Assembly: GCF_021531695.1 (NCBI RefSeq)
Contig: NZ_JADYUI010000018.1
Span: 1 to 52,915 of the forward strand
Length of the DNA stretch: 52,915 bases
Reading direction: 5' to 3'
Source: Roseburia hominis
Lineage (GTDB): Bacteria > Bacillota > Clostridia > Lachnospirales > Lachnospiraceae
Below the pieces are notes generated by a model, which was not told the DNA's origin, ran no database searches, and worked only from the letters and a program-made list of their open reading frames with translations. This document shows, piece by piece, positions 1-6,924 of this stretch (positions within the stretch are counted from its first letter, which is position 1; each line of letters starts with the position of its first letter). The position numbers were made by a program, and so were the translations under genes.

Positions 1-72
1 CTATGTCTTTCCCACTACCAGGGCAGACTAGGGACTTTCACCCGTTAGAAACGTGCGCCGCTAGGCGCACGT
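1..72. repeat. Repeat-like sequence with a perfect hairpin abutting a gene fragment
   Basis: Bases 51-72 form a perfect 9-bp inverted repeat (acgtgcgcc / ggcgcacgt) around a gcta loop. It is more GC-rich than its surroundings. The frame of the downstream gene fragment has stops at 29-31 and 62-64 and opens immediately after the hairpin, so the hairpin lies at the edge of a truncated gene. This looks like the end of an inserted repeat or mobile element that entered or replaced the 5' part of that gene. I cannot name the element, and its left part lies outside the window. Confidence 0.4.
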
Positions 73-478
73 AGATAAAAGCTATCAATCGCTCCTTAGC
101 GAATTTGACAGCGAACTGGATGATAACCAGGACTATTACAGCATGTACGATTTTGATTATTTTATTGATCAGGTAGAAATCGAAGAACACGACCACAGAG
201 TCTACGACGACTTCTTTTCCCGTATGATAGAAACACTACTTACCAAAGACAGTGTTGAATACACCATGACCGATATCTACTCTGCAATCCGGGAAATGGA
301 AAATGATCTCAATGAACGTACCAACACCTTCTACGGCGCTGCCTTTCAGGTACATCAGGAGTATGTTTCTGATATTGAAAAAATAATAGACGAAATCGGA
401 AAAGGACTGCCTGTCATGCTTGAAACCGAAAATGTTGAAGATTATATTGTGAGATGCTGCATGAAAAAAACAGTTTAG
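65..478 (+). pseudogene. 5'-truncated gene fragment, unknown function
   Basis: The frame is open from base 65, just after the hairpin. The first ATG is at 143, where there is no convincing ribosome binding site. The codons between 74 and 143 read like protein (DKSYQSLLSEF and onward) and continue smoothly into the part after the ATG. I therefore read this as the C-terminal part of a longer acidic protein cut at its 5' end, rather than a complete 111-residue gene. It is rich in Asp, Glu and Tyr and looks soluble. An intrinsic terminator follows at 506-540. I do not recognise the family. A real short gene starting at 143 is the alternative. Confidence 0.5.
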
Positions 479-505
479 AACATATGTTTACCACGTAAAA
501 AAAGA

Positions 506-540
506 GAAGGCGGGATGAAAAATTCCTGCTTTCCCTTTTT
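506..540 (+). terminator. Intrinsic terminator after the truncated gene
   Basis: Bases 506-515 (gaaggcggga) pair with 524-533 (tcctgctttc), ten pairs including two G-U. An 8-base loop separates them and a T-rich run follows at 536-540. It lies 28 bases after the stop of the plus-strand fragment. Confidence 0.65.
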
Positions 541-556
541 CATTTAATATCTGTTA

Positions 557-856
557 TCAATCAAAGATTCTAGTAATATCCTGATGCCGGTTGATCACAC
601 GATAAATTTCTACATACTCATTACCTACTTTGTAGATAATCACATAATCTTCCCATATCGCATATTTATAATTTGTCCGAAAACTGACTCGTTTGGAAAG
701 ATCTGAACCTATTCCCGGAAACATCTGAAGATTTTCGAATTTACCGTAAATCTCATTTATGGTCTTTGCTGCATACTCCTCGTTATCTTCAGCTATATAA
801 TCCCGAATGCTTTTCAAATCCTTTGCAACAATCGGGTTGATCCGCAGTTTTAACAT
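557..856 (-). CDS. RelE/ParE-family toxin
   Basis: A 99-residue type II toxin-antitoxin toxin with the RelE/ParE fold. It begins MLKLRINPIVAKDLKSI and has the family's central hydrophobic strands and basic C-terminal part (YKYAIWEDYVIIYKV, then IYRVINRHQDITRIF). Family members are ribosome-dependent mRNA nucleases or gyrase poisons; this sequence does not tell which. I chose the ATG at 854-856 because it lies one base after the antitoxin stop and has a GGGGGA ribosome binding site inside the antitoxin's last codons. A longer frame would need a TTG start inside the antitoxin. The two genes are co-transcribed, antitoxin first. Confidence 0.85.
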   Translation of the reverse strand: MLKLRINPIVAKDLKSIRDYIAEDNEEYAAKTINEIYGKFENLQMFPGIGSDLSKRVSFRTNYKYAIWEDYVIIYKVGNEYVEIYRVINRHQDITRIFD

Positions 857-857
857 C

Positions 858-1106
858 TTATTCCCCCACAAGTGCTTTCAATTCATCCAAATCAAGCCAG
901 CCTTCGCCGTCTTTCACTGCTTCTTCCGCTTCTTGCAGCTTCATCAAAAGCTTCTTTTCTGCCCGATCACGCTCATAATCTTCAAAATCCATAACTACAT
1001 AACGACCTCTACCATTCTTGGTAAGATACACTGGCTCGCCTTTATGACAGTTTTTCAAAACTTCATTATAATTTCTCAAATCAGATACTGGTAAAATACT
1101 TGCCAT
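858..1106 (-). CDS. Phd/YefM-family antitoxin
   Basis: An 82-residue antitoxin. It starts MASILPVSDLRNYNEVL, which fits the Phd/YefM DNA-binding N-terminus, followed by VYLTKNGRGRYVVMDFEDYE, the characteristic core. The acidic, helical C-terminus would wrap the toxin. A strong GGGAGGAG ribosome binding site precedes the ATG. Antitoxins of this family repress their own promoter as dimers, often together with the toxin. That fits the perfect 15-bp inverted repeat at 1163-1200, which covers the -35 hexamer and most of the spacer of the promoter upstream. Confidence 0.88.
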   Translation of the reverse strand: MASILPVSDLRNYNEVLKNCHKGEPVYLTKNGRGRYVVMDFEDYERDRAEKKLLMKLQEAEEAVKDGEGWLDLDELKALVGE

Positions 1107-1152
1107 ATTCTTTCAGCTCCTCCCTTGATTTTATATTGTTTCTGCTAATTCT

Positions 1153-1200
1153 AGTATACACAAAAAGCTGTAAAATTCAACGTGAAATTTTACAGCTTTT
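1153..1200 (-). promoter_or_regulatory. Toxin-antitoxin promoter with palindromic operator
   Basis: On the minus strand TTGAAT (1175-1180) and TATACT (1153-1158) are 16 bases apart, a good sigma-A type promoter pointing at the antitoxin. A perfect 15-bp inverted repeat (arms 1163-1177 and 1186-1200, 8-base loop) covers the -35 box and most of the spacer. This is where an autorepressor should bind. The repeat could instead be a terminator, but no clear U-run suits the minus strand. Confidence 0.7.
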
Positions 1201-1248
1201 ATACTATATATTATTTTTCAGTCTTGCATATTAAATGCCATCACCATG

Positions 1249-1518
1249 TCAGATGAGCAGTTTGAAAAACTCACACCCTGGAATGAAGAGGTAAAACAAA
1301 CCCGATCCAAGCGAAACACCCTGCATCGCATCAATATCATATTTATAATGAACATTCTTACAAAAATGTGCTATTTCTATTGCTGAATAAGTCTCATGCA
1401 CTCTTTTGATTGAGCTACCATCCTTTGATGTTCTTACCTCTTCAGAATCATCATATCGCTGAAGAGCAGCCTCAATTAGTTTGTCTTTTCGTTCATCAGT
1501 AATTTGGGCATAGAACAT
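1249..1518 (-). CDS. Hypothetical protein, 89 residues
   Basis: This frame starts MFYAQITDERKDKLIEAAL. It is hydrophilic in its first 60 residues and hydrophobic at the C-terminus (GLFYLFIPGCEFFKLLI). There is no visible ribosome binding site before the ATG and I do not recognise the family. It lies between the toxin-antitoxin promoter and the FtsH-like gene on the same strand. It may be a small real gene or the tail of a decayed one; the N-terminal composition favours coding sequence, while the missing ribosome binding site argues against an intact gene. Confidence 0.35.
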   Translation of the reverse strand: MFYAQITDERKDKLIEAALQRYDDSEEVRTSKDGSSIKRVHETYSAIEIAHFCKNVHYKYDIDAMQGVSLGSGLFYLFIPGCEFFKLLI

Positions 1519-1614
1519 ATAATAAGCTTGTACAATTTAATTATAACATACACTCTTCAAATGTGTTCAAATATTTTATCGGAAATTTAAAATATTTCTT
1601 TAATCTATACCATA

Positions 1615-2769
1615 CTATATCCCTGATCTTGTCTTCCTATATGCCTCTTTTATGCAGTCCCCATCTATAACGCTGGTTCCCTTCGCGGATGCTTCTATCG
1701 CAGCTTCATTCACAATCGTTGCGATTGCGGAGCAGCTAAGGCCTTTCATGGATTCTGCCATTTTATCGATTGGAAGGTCCGAAGAAAATTCCAATCCTTT
1801 TGCATATAATTGCAGCAGTTCCTTTCGTGTTGCTGTATCCGGATTGGAAATGGTGTATTTTCTGTCAAATCTACCAGGTCTGACAAGTGCTTTGTCAAGA
1901 GATGCATAGGAGTTGGTGGCTGCAATCACCATAATGCCATCTCTACTGTGAAATCCGTCCATCTCATTTAACAGACTGATAATCATACGGTTGTTTTCTT
2001 TGTCGATTCCTGCACCCGCATAATTTCTTGCCTCTCCGATACCGTCAAACTCGTCAATAAATATAATGCATGGTTTGTGTTTTGCCGCCTTTTTAAATAA
2101 AGCTTTCACTTTTGCCGGACCAATTGACATAATGGCGCTCTGAAAATCTGCTCCTCTGGTTGCAATAAAATTCACACCTGCTTCCTGCGCCAGTGCTTTC
2201 GCAAACAATGTTTTTCCGTTTCCCGGAGGTCCCTCTAAAATAATGCCCTTGATGGGACGGATACCCTTCTGCTTATATTTATCCGGATTTTTCATCATAT
2301 CAAGGACACCAAGCATGTCTTGCTTTTCTTTTTTCATACCTGCGATATCGGCGAATGTCACATTGGTGTGTTTCACGATTTCGAAATTCTTTTTTCCGGA
2401 TGATAACACTTTATACAGGGCAAATGCTACAATGCCTATAAACAGCAGGTTAAAAAGAATATCTGTGATATATGCCGCAGTTTCCTCTGCTGCATCCTCA
2501 TTTGTCACTTGAATCCCTTTTAACATTAACTCTGCTTTAAACATGTCATAATCCGGATTGTCGGTATAATATAATTGATCTTCGTTTTCCAGGTAAAAAT
2601 TCACCGTTTCACCGGATATTACAACTTCTGAAATTTTGCCATTTTCTACTTCCGATACAAATTTTGTATAAGGAACATACTCTCCTTTGTCATCGAAAGT
2701 GAAGAATAAAATAATAACGATGAAAAAAGCAACTGCTGCTGCAATAATAATTTTTATTCTCTTTTTCAT
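1615..2769 (-). CDS. FtsH-like membrane AAA ATPase lacking the peptidase domain
   Basis: 384 residues with the FtsH plan but no protease. A first membrane helix (about 7-25), an extracytoplasmic FtsH-ext-like segment (about 30-100) and a second helix (about 103-123) are followed by the AAA module. Visible motifs are Walker A GPPGNGKT (180-187), Walker B IIFIDE (235-240), sensor-1 Asn 286, and RPGRFDR with arginine-finger residues (297-303). Full FtsH is 600-700 residues and has an HEXXH zinc protease; here the protein stops right after the AAA lid (KEAYRKTRSGI). The pore-loop block reads FQSAIMSIG where FtsH has an FVG aromatic pore motif, so the usual Phe is missing. ATPase motifs are intact, so a non-proteolytic role such as membrane protein remodelling is possible. 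A monocistronic gene by spacing. Confidence 0.85.
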   Translation of the reverse strand: MKKRIKIIIAAAVAFFIVIILFFTFDDKGEYVPYTKFVSEVENGKISEVVISGETVNFYLENEDQLYYTDNPDYDMFKAELMLKGIQVTNEDAAEETAAYITDILFNLLFIGIVAFALYKVLSSGKKNFEIVKHTNVTFADIAGMKKEKQDMLGVLDMMKNPDKYKQKGIRPIKGIILEGPPGNGKTLFAKALAQEAGVNFIATRGADFQSAIMSIGPAKVKALFKKAAKHKPCIIFIDEFDGIGEARNYAGAGIDKENNRMIISLLNEMDGFHSRDGIMVIAATNSYASLDKALVRPGRFDRKYTISNPDTATRKELLQLYAKGLEFSSDLPIDKMAESMKGLSCSAIATIVNEAAIEASAKGTSVIDGDCIKEAYRKTRSGI

Positions 2770-2848
2770 GGGTTCTTCATCCTTTCTTTTTTACAAGTTT
2801 TATTTTCCCTCTTTTTTGTACTAAATGCAACTCCATGATAGATTAATG

Positions 2849-2878
2849 TTTACTTGTTTCGCCAGGATATGATATACT
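2849..2878 (+). promoter_or_regulatory. Promoter of the fused amino-acid transporter gene
   Basis: TTTACT (2849-2854) and TATACT (2873-2878) are 18 bases apart, and a GAGAGGA ribosome binding site follows just before the ATG at 2911. Confidence 0.55.
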
Positions 2879-2910
2879 TTTTGCATAAATATACAGAGAG
2901 GATATAGAAA

Positions 2911-4440
2911 ATGAAAAATCAAAAACAGGCTCGTGTTCTTATGATACTGCTGCTCCTCGGTATCCTCATGGCAATAGGTATCACCGGTTGTAAAACAGCA
3001 GACTCTGACAAAAATGGGAAAACAAAACAGATTGACAGTGTAAATGATTTAGCTGGTGCGACAATCGGAGTCCAGCTCGGAACGACCGGAGACATCTATA
3101 TGTCTGATTACGAAGGCGACGATGCGGGCACCAAAATAGAACGATACAATAAAGGAGCGGATGCCATCCAGGCACTGAAACTTGGCAAAATAGACTGTGT
3201 TGTCATTGATGAACAACCTGCTCTCCAGTATGTAAAGCAAAACAGCAATATTCATATCCTTGACGAAGAATTCCGTTTAGAGGATTACGCTTTTTGTATT
3301 GCAAAAGAAAATACCGAGCTTCTTCACGAGATGAACAAAGCACTTGAAACATTACAGGACAACGGCACGATTGACCAGATCATTAAAAATTATATCGGAA
3401 CGGAAGATGAAATCGGTCATTTTCCTTATGTCAGTAAAAATACAAATCATTCAAACGGCGTCCTGACATTAGGCACCAATGCGGAATTTCCGCCTTATGA
3501 ATACTACAAAAATAATCAGGTTACCGGTATTGATATGGATATTATGCGTGCAATCTGTGATGAGCTTGGAATGGAACTGCAGATTGAAGACATGGCTTTT
3601 GATTCTATCATTGCTGCTGTTTCAACCGGTAAAGTAGATGTAGGTGCATCCGGGTTTACCGTGACAGAAGACCGCAAGAAGAATGTAAATTTTTCAGATA
3701 CTTATATCACGACCAAACAGGTTATTATCGTTAGAAATGACAATGCCATTACCGGTGCATCCTTACCGGAAAAATTTTATGATAACTTTATCAAGGACAA
3801 TCGGTATTTATATATTGTAAAAGGGCTTGGCAACACCCTTGTCATCACATTGCTGGCCGTTTGTATCGGTATTATCCTTGGTTTTCTGATTGCAATTGTA
3901 AGAACAAATCATGACCGAAACGGCGGTCTTACGATTCTTAATGCTATCTGTAAATGTTATCTGACTATCATCCGCGGAACACCGGTCATGATCCAGCTTT
4001 TGATTATTTACTATGTTATTCTTGCATCCGTAACCAATAAAATCCTGGTAGCCGCAATCGCTTTTGGTTTGAATTCCAGTGCTTATGTAGCCGAAATCGT
4101 CCGTTCCGGTATCATGTCCGTAGACAGAGGTCAGTTTGAAGCAGGCCGAAGTCTCGGTCTGAATTATAAGAAAACCATGACACTGATTATTCTGCCGCAG
4201 GCTCTTAAAACGATACTTCCGGCACTGTTAAATGAAGTCATCAGTCTTCTTAAGGAAACATCCATCAGTGGTTACATCGGGCTGATGGATCTGACAAAGG
4301 GCGGAGACATTATCCGAAGTAATACCTACGAAGCTTTCTTACCTTTAATTGCTGTGGCACTGATTTATCTGGCACTGGTCATGCTGCTCAGCCACGGAGT
4401 AAGTAAACTGGAAAGAAAAATGCGAAAGAATGAACGATAA
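2911..4440 (+). CDS. Amino-acid ABC transporter, substrate-binding lobes fused to permease
   Basis: 509 residues. A lipoprotein signal ends in GITGC (Cys 27). The solute-binding region belongs to SBP family 3 but its lobes are in unusual order. Residues 42-162 (DLAGATIGVQLGTTGDIY onward) match the second half of a typical binding protein, and 184-276 (GTNAEFPPYEYY, then VTEDRKKNVNFSDTY) match the first half. The permease follows directly (about 288-509), with several membrane helices and the EAA-loop block EAGRSLGLNYKKT. GlnP-type fusions import polar amino acids; the substrate here is unknown. No ATPase gene follows, although a GlnQ-type ATPase normally does, so it must borrow one encoded elsewhere. 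Start chosen for the ribosome binding site and signal peptide. Confidence 0.88.
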   Translation: MKNQKQARVLMILLLLGILMAIGITGCKTADSDKNGKTKQIDSVNDLAGATIGVQLGTTGDIYMSDYEGDDAGTKIERYNKGADAIQALKLGKIDCVVIDEQPALQYVKQNSNIHILDEEFRLEDYAFCIAKENTELLHEMNKALETLQDNGTIDQIIKNYIGTEDEIGHFPYVSKNTNHSNGVLTLGTNAEFPPYEYYKNNQVTGIDMDIMRAICDELGMELQIEDMAFDSIIAAVSTGKVDVGASGFTVTEDRKKNVNFSDTYITTKQVIIVRNDNAITGASLPEKFYDNFIKDNRYLYIVKGLGNTLVITLLAVCIGIILGFLIAIVRTNHDRNGGLTILNAICKCYLTIIRGTPVMIQLLIIYYVILASVTNKILVAAIAFGLNSSAYVAEIVRSGIMSVDRGQFEAGRSLGLNYKKTMTLIILPQALKTILPALLNEVISLLKETSISGYIGLMDLTKGGDIIRSNTYEAFLPLIAVALIYLALVMLLSHGVSKLERKMRKNER

Positions 4441-4632
4441 TAATATCTTTTTCGCTGCGCGATGGTCTCTGTAACAGAAACTTATTCATTCACTGATGGG
4501 GTTAACACCCCATCAGGAATTTCACGCCCTGGAGTATAGTTATAGGCTATCATATAATCAAAGTTCTGTCCGTCGCTGGATATACTAAAAATTTTCTGCG
4601 TCAGGTCGAATTATAATACGCTTACTTTAAAT
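4441..4632. other. Gene-free stretch with a hairpin and a MerR-like promoter motif
   Basis: A perfect 10-bp inverted repeat with a 4-base loop lies at 4493-4516 (ctgatggggt / accccatcag). No T-run follows, so it is a poor terminator, though it may end the transporter transcript. At about 4527-4550 the sequence ccctggagtatagttatagg resembles the long dyad spacers of MerR-controlled promoters, but the flanking hexamers are weak and no plus-strand gene follows. I see no gene here. Confidence 0.35.
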
Positions 4633-4965
4633 CTAAAATCCACCATTCTGATAAGCTCTCGCTATCACATAAGACGGTTCATAAAATGCACTACCGTTAT
4701 AATTATCAATCACTTCACAAATATCATTATTGTAAACACGGATAAGTCCATCCACATAATTCTCTTTGGATGCCAACGTATCCATAATCAACCGTTGATA
4801 TACTTCTCCCATTTCAAGCGGTGAAGGAATTATTGTTGCCAAATCCTTATCTACCGCTGTTATATCATAATTACTATTTTTTTAGTTATAATCATGAATC
4901 CAATCCTGTTCCACTTTTAATGGATTCTCACAATGAAGCACATTTGCACAACTAATCAAATGATA
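4633..4965 (-). pseudogene. Decayed gene, C-terminal part with an in-frame stop
   Basis: Reading leftward from 4965, one frame gives YHLISCANVLHCENPLKVE, then DWIHDYN, then a TAA at 4882-4884. The same frame continues as KNSNYDITAVDKDLATII and ends YEPSYVIARAYQNGGF. Both sides of the stop have protein-like composition, so I read this as one gene broken by a nonsense mutation and lacking its 5' end. The only initiation codon after the stop is a TTG without a ribosome binding site. The family is not recognised. It sits between the transporter and a broken MATE gene in a region full of gene remnants. Confidence 0.5.
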
Positions 4966-5009
4966 TTATCACTTATTACTGTTCAATTTCTGCTCCCATT
5001 GAACACACC

Positions 5010-5060
5010 AATTATACTACGAGATAAACAATTCTTCTATATACTTTTTTACTTGAGTAT
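5010..5060. repeat. Copy 1 of a 51-bp dispersed repeat
   Basis: This 51-bp AT-rich segment matches 14105-14155 with 47 of 51 identical bases in the same orientation. On the minus strand both copies are followed within about 10 bases by ATGGGA. In this copy that possible reading frame stops after seven codons, so it looks like the promoter and leader of a lost gene. Confidence 0.7.
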
Positions 5061-5069
5061 TTCTTAAAG

Positions 5070-5614
5070 TCATAATTGTGACTTACAGTCTTTTAAAACA
5101 GTTAATAACGTATCCATCATGCAAACACCTGGAAGATGTCCTGTATCAGCAACCACCTTACAGGATAAATTTGTATTTTTTCTATAGCCATTTATCATAA
5201 TAGCTTTAAAATCTTTCATTTTGTAATCAGAACTCTTCCATAATCCTTTTATCATTTTTTCCATTGGTGCTTTCTTGCCAATTTTGTTTTGATATCCATT
5301 TGTATATTTACGAAGTGCACCGGAATATATACCAGTCCCTGTCTGCATACAGAAAGAATCAGGGAAGTCAGTCCTTTTCCAAATGCCTGCAAGGTATTGA
5401 TACCCAGAAACATCAATCCGATAACCGGACAGGAAATTTGAAGAATGCCAAACATCTTTGCACCATATTCTACAATGATATCATCATTCATAAAAAGCCG
5501 GATAACTGGCTCCCTGATAAATAACAGTGCAGCAGTCAAAACTCCACCAATCACGACAGATGCAACTGCCTTTGGGATTGGTGCTGTTTCAAAAATTTCC
5601 TGATTCTTATCCAT
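5070..5614 (-). pseudogene. Broken MATE efflux pump joined to a foreign 3' segment
   Basis: The gene begins normally: a GAAGGAT ribosome binding site, then MDKNQEIFETAPIPKAV, the typical start of a MATE transporter. Within about 25 residues it jumps to a late-pump segment (FIREPVIRLFMNDD, then FGKGLTSLILSVCRQGL), so the middle of the roughly 450-residue pump is deleted. At about 5290 the pump frame loses sense. The continuing sequence is in another frame (APMEKMIKGLWKSSDYKM, ending TVLKDCKSQL), which is not MATE-like and which I cannot identify. It lies 78 bp downstream of a MarR regulator on the same strand, a usual MarR-MATE operon. The pump cannot function. Confidence 0.75.
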
Positions 5615-5669
5615 TTATGATCCTTCTTTCTGTAAATTGTATGTATGCTTACGATTTGTTTTATTTTTT

Positions 5670-5689
5670 GCAGCCATGGAAATGGCTGC
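5670..5689. other. Perfect hairpin between MarR and the broken MATE gene
   Basis: Bases 5670-5677 (gcagccat) pair with 5682-5689 around a ggaa tetraloop. On the transcribed minus strand it is followed by an A-rich run, not U-rich, so it is not a standard intrinsic terminator for marR. It may stabilise mRNA or be an attenuator. Confidence 0.4.
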
Positions 5690-5692
5690 TTC

Positions 5693-6121
5693 TTACGATT
5701 CAATATTATGCCAAAGTTTTTTAAGTGTTTTTTCAAATTGTTCTAGTTCCTCAGTGCTAATGTCCCCATGAAGTTTTTTCATAAATTGGTACATATGCTG
5801 TGTAAGATGTTCGCTGGACGCAATTCCTTCTTCCGTTGGAGTAATTATATTTTTCCGTGAATCCTGTGCAGATACTTCTCTGCTTATATATCCACGATTT
5901 TCCAATGTTCGAAGCATTTGATTTGCAGTGGAACGTTTTATTGAAAAAAGCTCCTCTATGTCCTTCTGATAAATCTCCTTATCCGTATTTTGGGATAAAT
6001 ACTGGAGTATAAAGCACTGATGAACAGTAAGATTCTCTGTTTCCGTTGTAATTTGATTCATCTTATGATAGATCAAATTCGATAAAATACGAATGTCAAT
6101 TCCCAATCTTTCAATCGCCAT
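5693..6121 (-). CDS. MarR-family transcriptional regulator
   Basis: 142 residues with the MarR winged-helix plan: dimerisation helices at both ends and a central DNA-binding part (KDIEELFSIKRSTANQML recognition region at about 75-95, then the wing ISREVSAQDSRKNIITPTEEG). A GGAGAAAG ribosome binding site precedes the ATG. MarR proteins repress efflux genes and their own gene until a ligand binds. The gene next downstream is a MATE pump, now broken, so the original target is probably lost while the regulator looks intact. Its own promoter carries a perfect palindrome just after the -10 box, the likely autorepression site. Confidence 0.88.
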   Translation of the reverse strand: MAIERLGIDIRILSNLIYHKMNQITTETENLTVHQCFILQYLSQNTDKEIYQKDIEELFSIKRSTANQMLRTLENRGYISREVSAQDSRKNIITPTEEGIASSEHLTQHMYQFMKKLHGDISTEELEQFEKTLKKLWHNIES

Positions 6122-6167
6122 AATTCATTCTTTCTCCATATCGTACAATAAAAACATACTCATTACC

Positions 6168-6213
6168 GTAAGTATACTTACAATAATATAGTCTGTTAAA
6201 CGACTTTTGTCAA
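6168..6213 (-). promoter_or_regulatory. marR promoter with palindromic operator
   Basis: TTGACA (6208-6213) and TATATT (6185-6190), read on the minus strand, have a 17-base spacer. Immediately after the -10 box lies the perfect 14-bp palindrome gtaagtatacttac (6168-6181), placed to block transcription start. It points to the marR gene starting at 6121. Confidence 0.75.
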
Positions 6214-6222
6214 TAACTACTC

Positions 6223-6777
6223 TCATCCTGATATACCTTTACATATTAAATTACAAACCACATCAACCATCTCATCCAAATCCATATGTGTAAAATTTTT
6301 TATCCATTCACTATACATGTTTCCTATCGTTTCTACAATAAACGCCAATGCAATTTGCTGTCTGACCTTGTCACCAGCACAGAAGTCTTTGGCAAAATTA
6401 TTATACTGCAATTTCATCTGATTAAAAAACGTTACATCCTGATTCAAATTAACTGCTGAATGAAACACTTTATAATCACTTGGAGTCAGCGATTGCCAAT
6501 AACAATAGATTTTTTCAATCATCCGGTGTAAATCTGATGGAATCTGATATTTCTTGATGCTGTCAACACCAGACTGCACAATTTCCATCTTTAATTCAAG
6601 CAATAAATCGTCTAATGAATTGTAATGAAGGTAAAATGTCTTACGGTTGATTTTTGCCGTATCTGCCAGCATTTTTACTGTGATTTTATTGTATTCCTGT
6701 TTTTCTAAAAGTGTGCGAAAAGCAGAATATATCGCCTCTTTTGTTTTGACATATCTGAGATCACTTTTCTCTTTCAT
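6223..6777 (-). CDS. TetR/AcrR-family transcriptional regulator
   Basis: 184 residues. The N-terminal helix-turn-helix is clear (KTKEAIYSAFRTLLEK, ITVKMLADTAKINRKTFY, LHYNSLDDLLLEL); the rest is a helical ligand and dimer domain that resembles the C-terminal type found in gut Firmicutes regulators. I start at the ATG at 6777, with a GGGAGG box 11 bases upstream, because the upstream ATGs have none and the family usually begins close to this point. It is transcribed divergently from an intact MATE pump, whose promoter carries a palindrome. The regulator most likely represses that pump. Confidence 0.85.
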   Translation of the reverse strand: MKEKSDLRYVKTKEAIYSAFRTLLEKQEYNKITVKMLADTAKINRKTFYLHYNSLDDLLLELKMEIVQSGVDSIKKYQIPSDLHRMIEKIYCYWQSLTPSDYKVFHSAVNLNQDVTFFNQMKLQYNNFAKDFCAGDKVRQQIALAFIVETIGNMYSEWIKNFTHMDLDEMVDVVCNLICKGISG

Positions 6778-6852
6778 AGTTTCTACAGCCTCCCTTTTCA
6801 TGCACATTTTTTATTTTATGTGTAATAATCCACATCTGTGCGTTTCTGTTTA

Positions 6853-6887
6853 TTGTACTTAATACTCACGTGTGGTATTATACCACA
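6853..6887 (+). promoter_or_regulatory. MATE promoter with TetR-type operator
   Basis: TTGTAC (6853-6858) and TATTAT (6876-6881) have a 17-base spacer. A near-ideal dyad, tgtggtat-t-ataccaca (6871-6887), covers the -10 box. Its size and position fit a TetR-family operator for the adjacent divergent regulator. Confidence 0.75.
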
Positions 6888-6924
6888 GTCGAATATTGAA
6901 ATAAACCATAGAAAGGAACGTTAT

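Noticed and set aside
4527-4560. MerR-type promoter after the transporter gene
   Set aside because: The spacer dyad is suggestive but the hexamers are poor and no downstream gene or MerR gene is present, so it is mentioned only as part of the intergenic region.
6838-6924. Longer start of the MATE gene
   Set aside because: It would be translated from bases upstream of and through the promoter and operator; the ATG at 6925 has a good ribosome binding site and a typical N-terminus.
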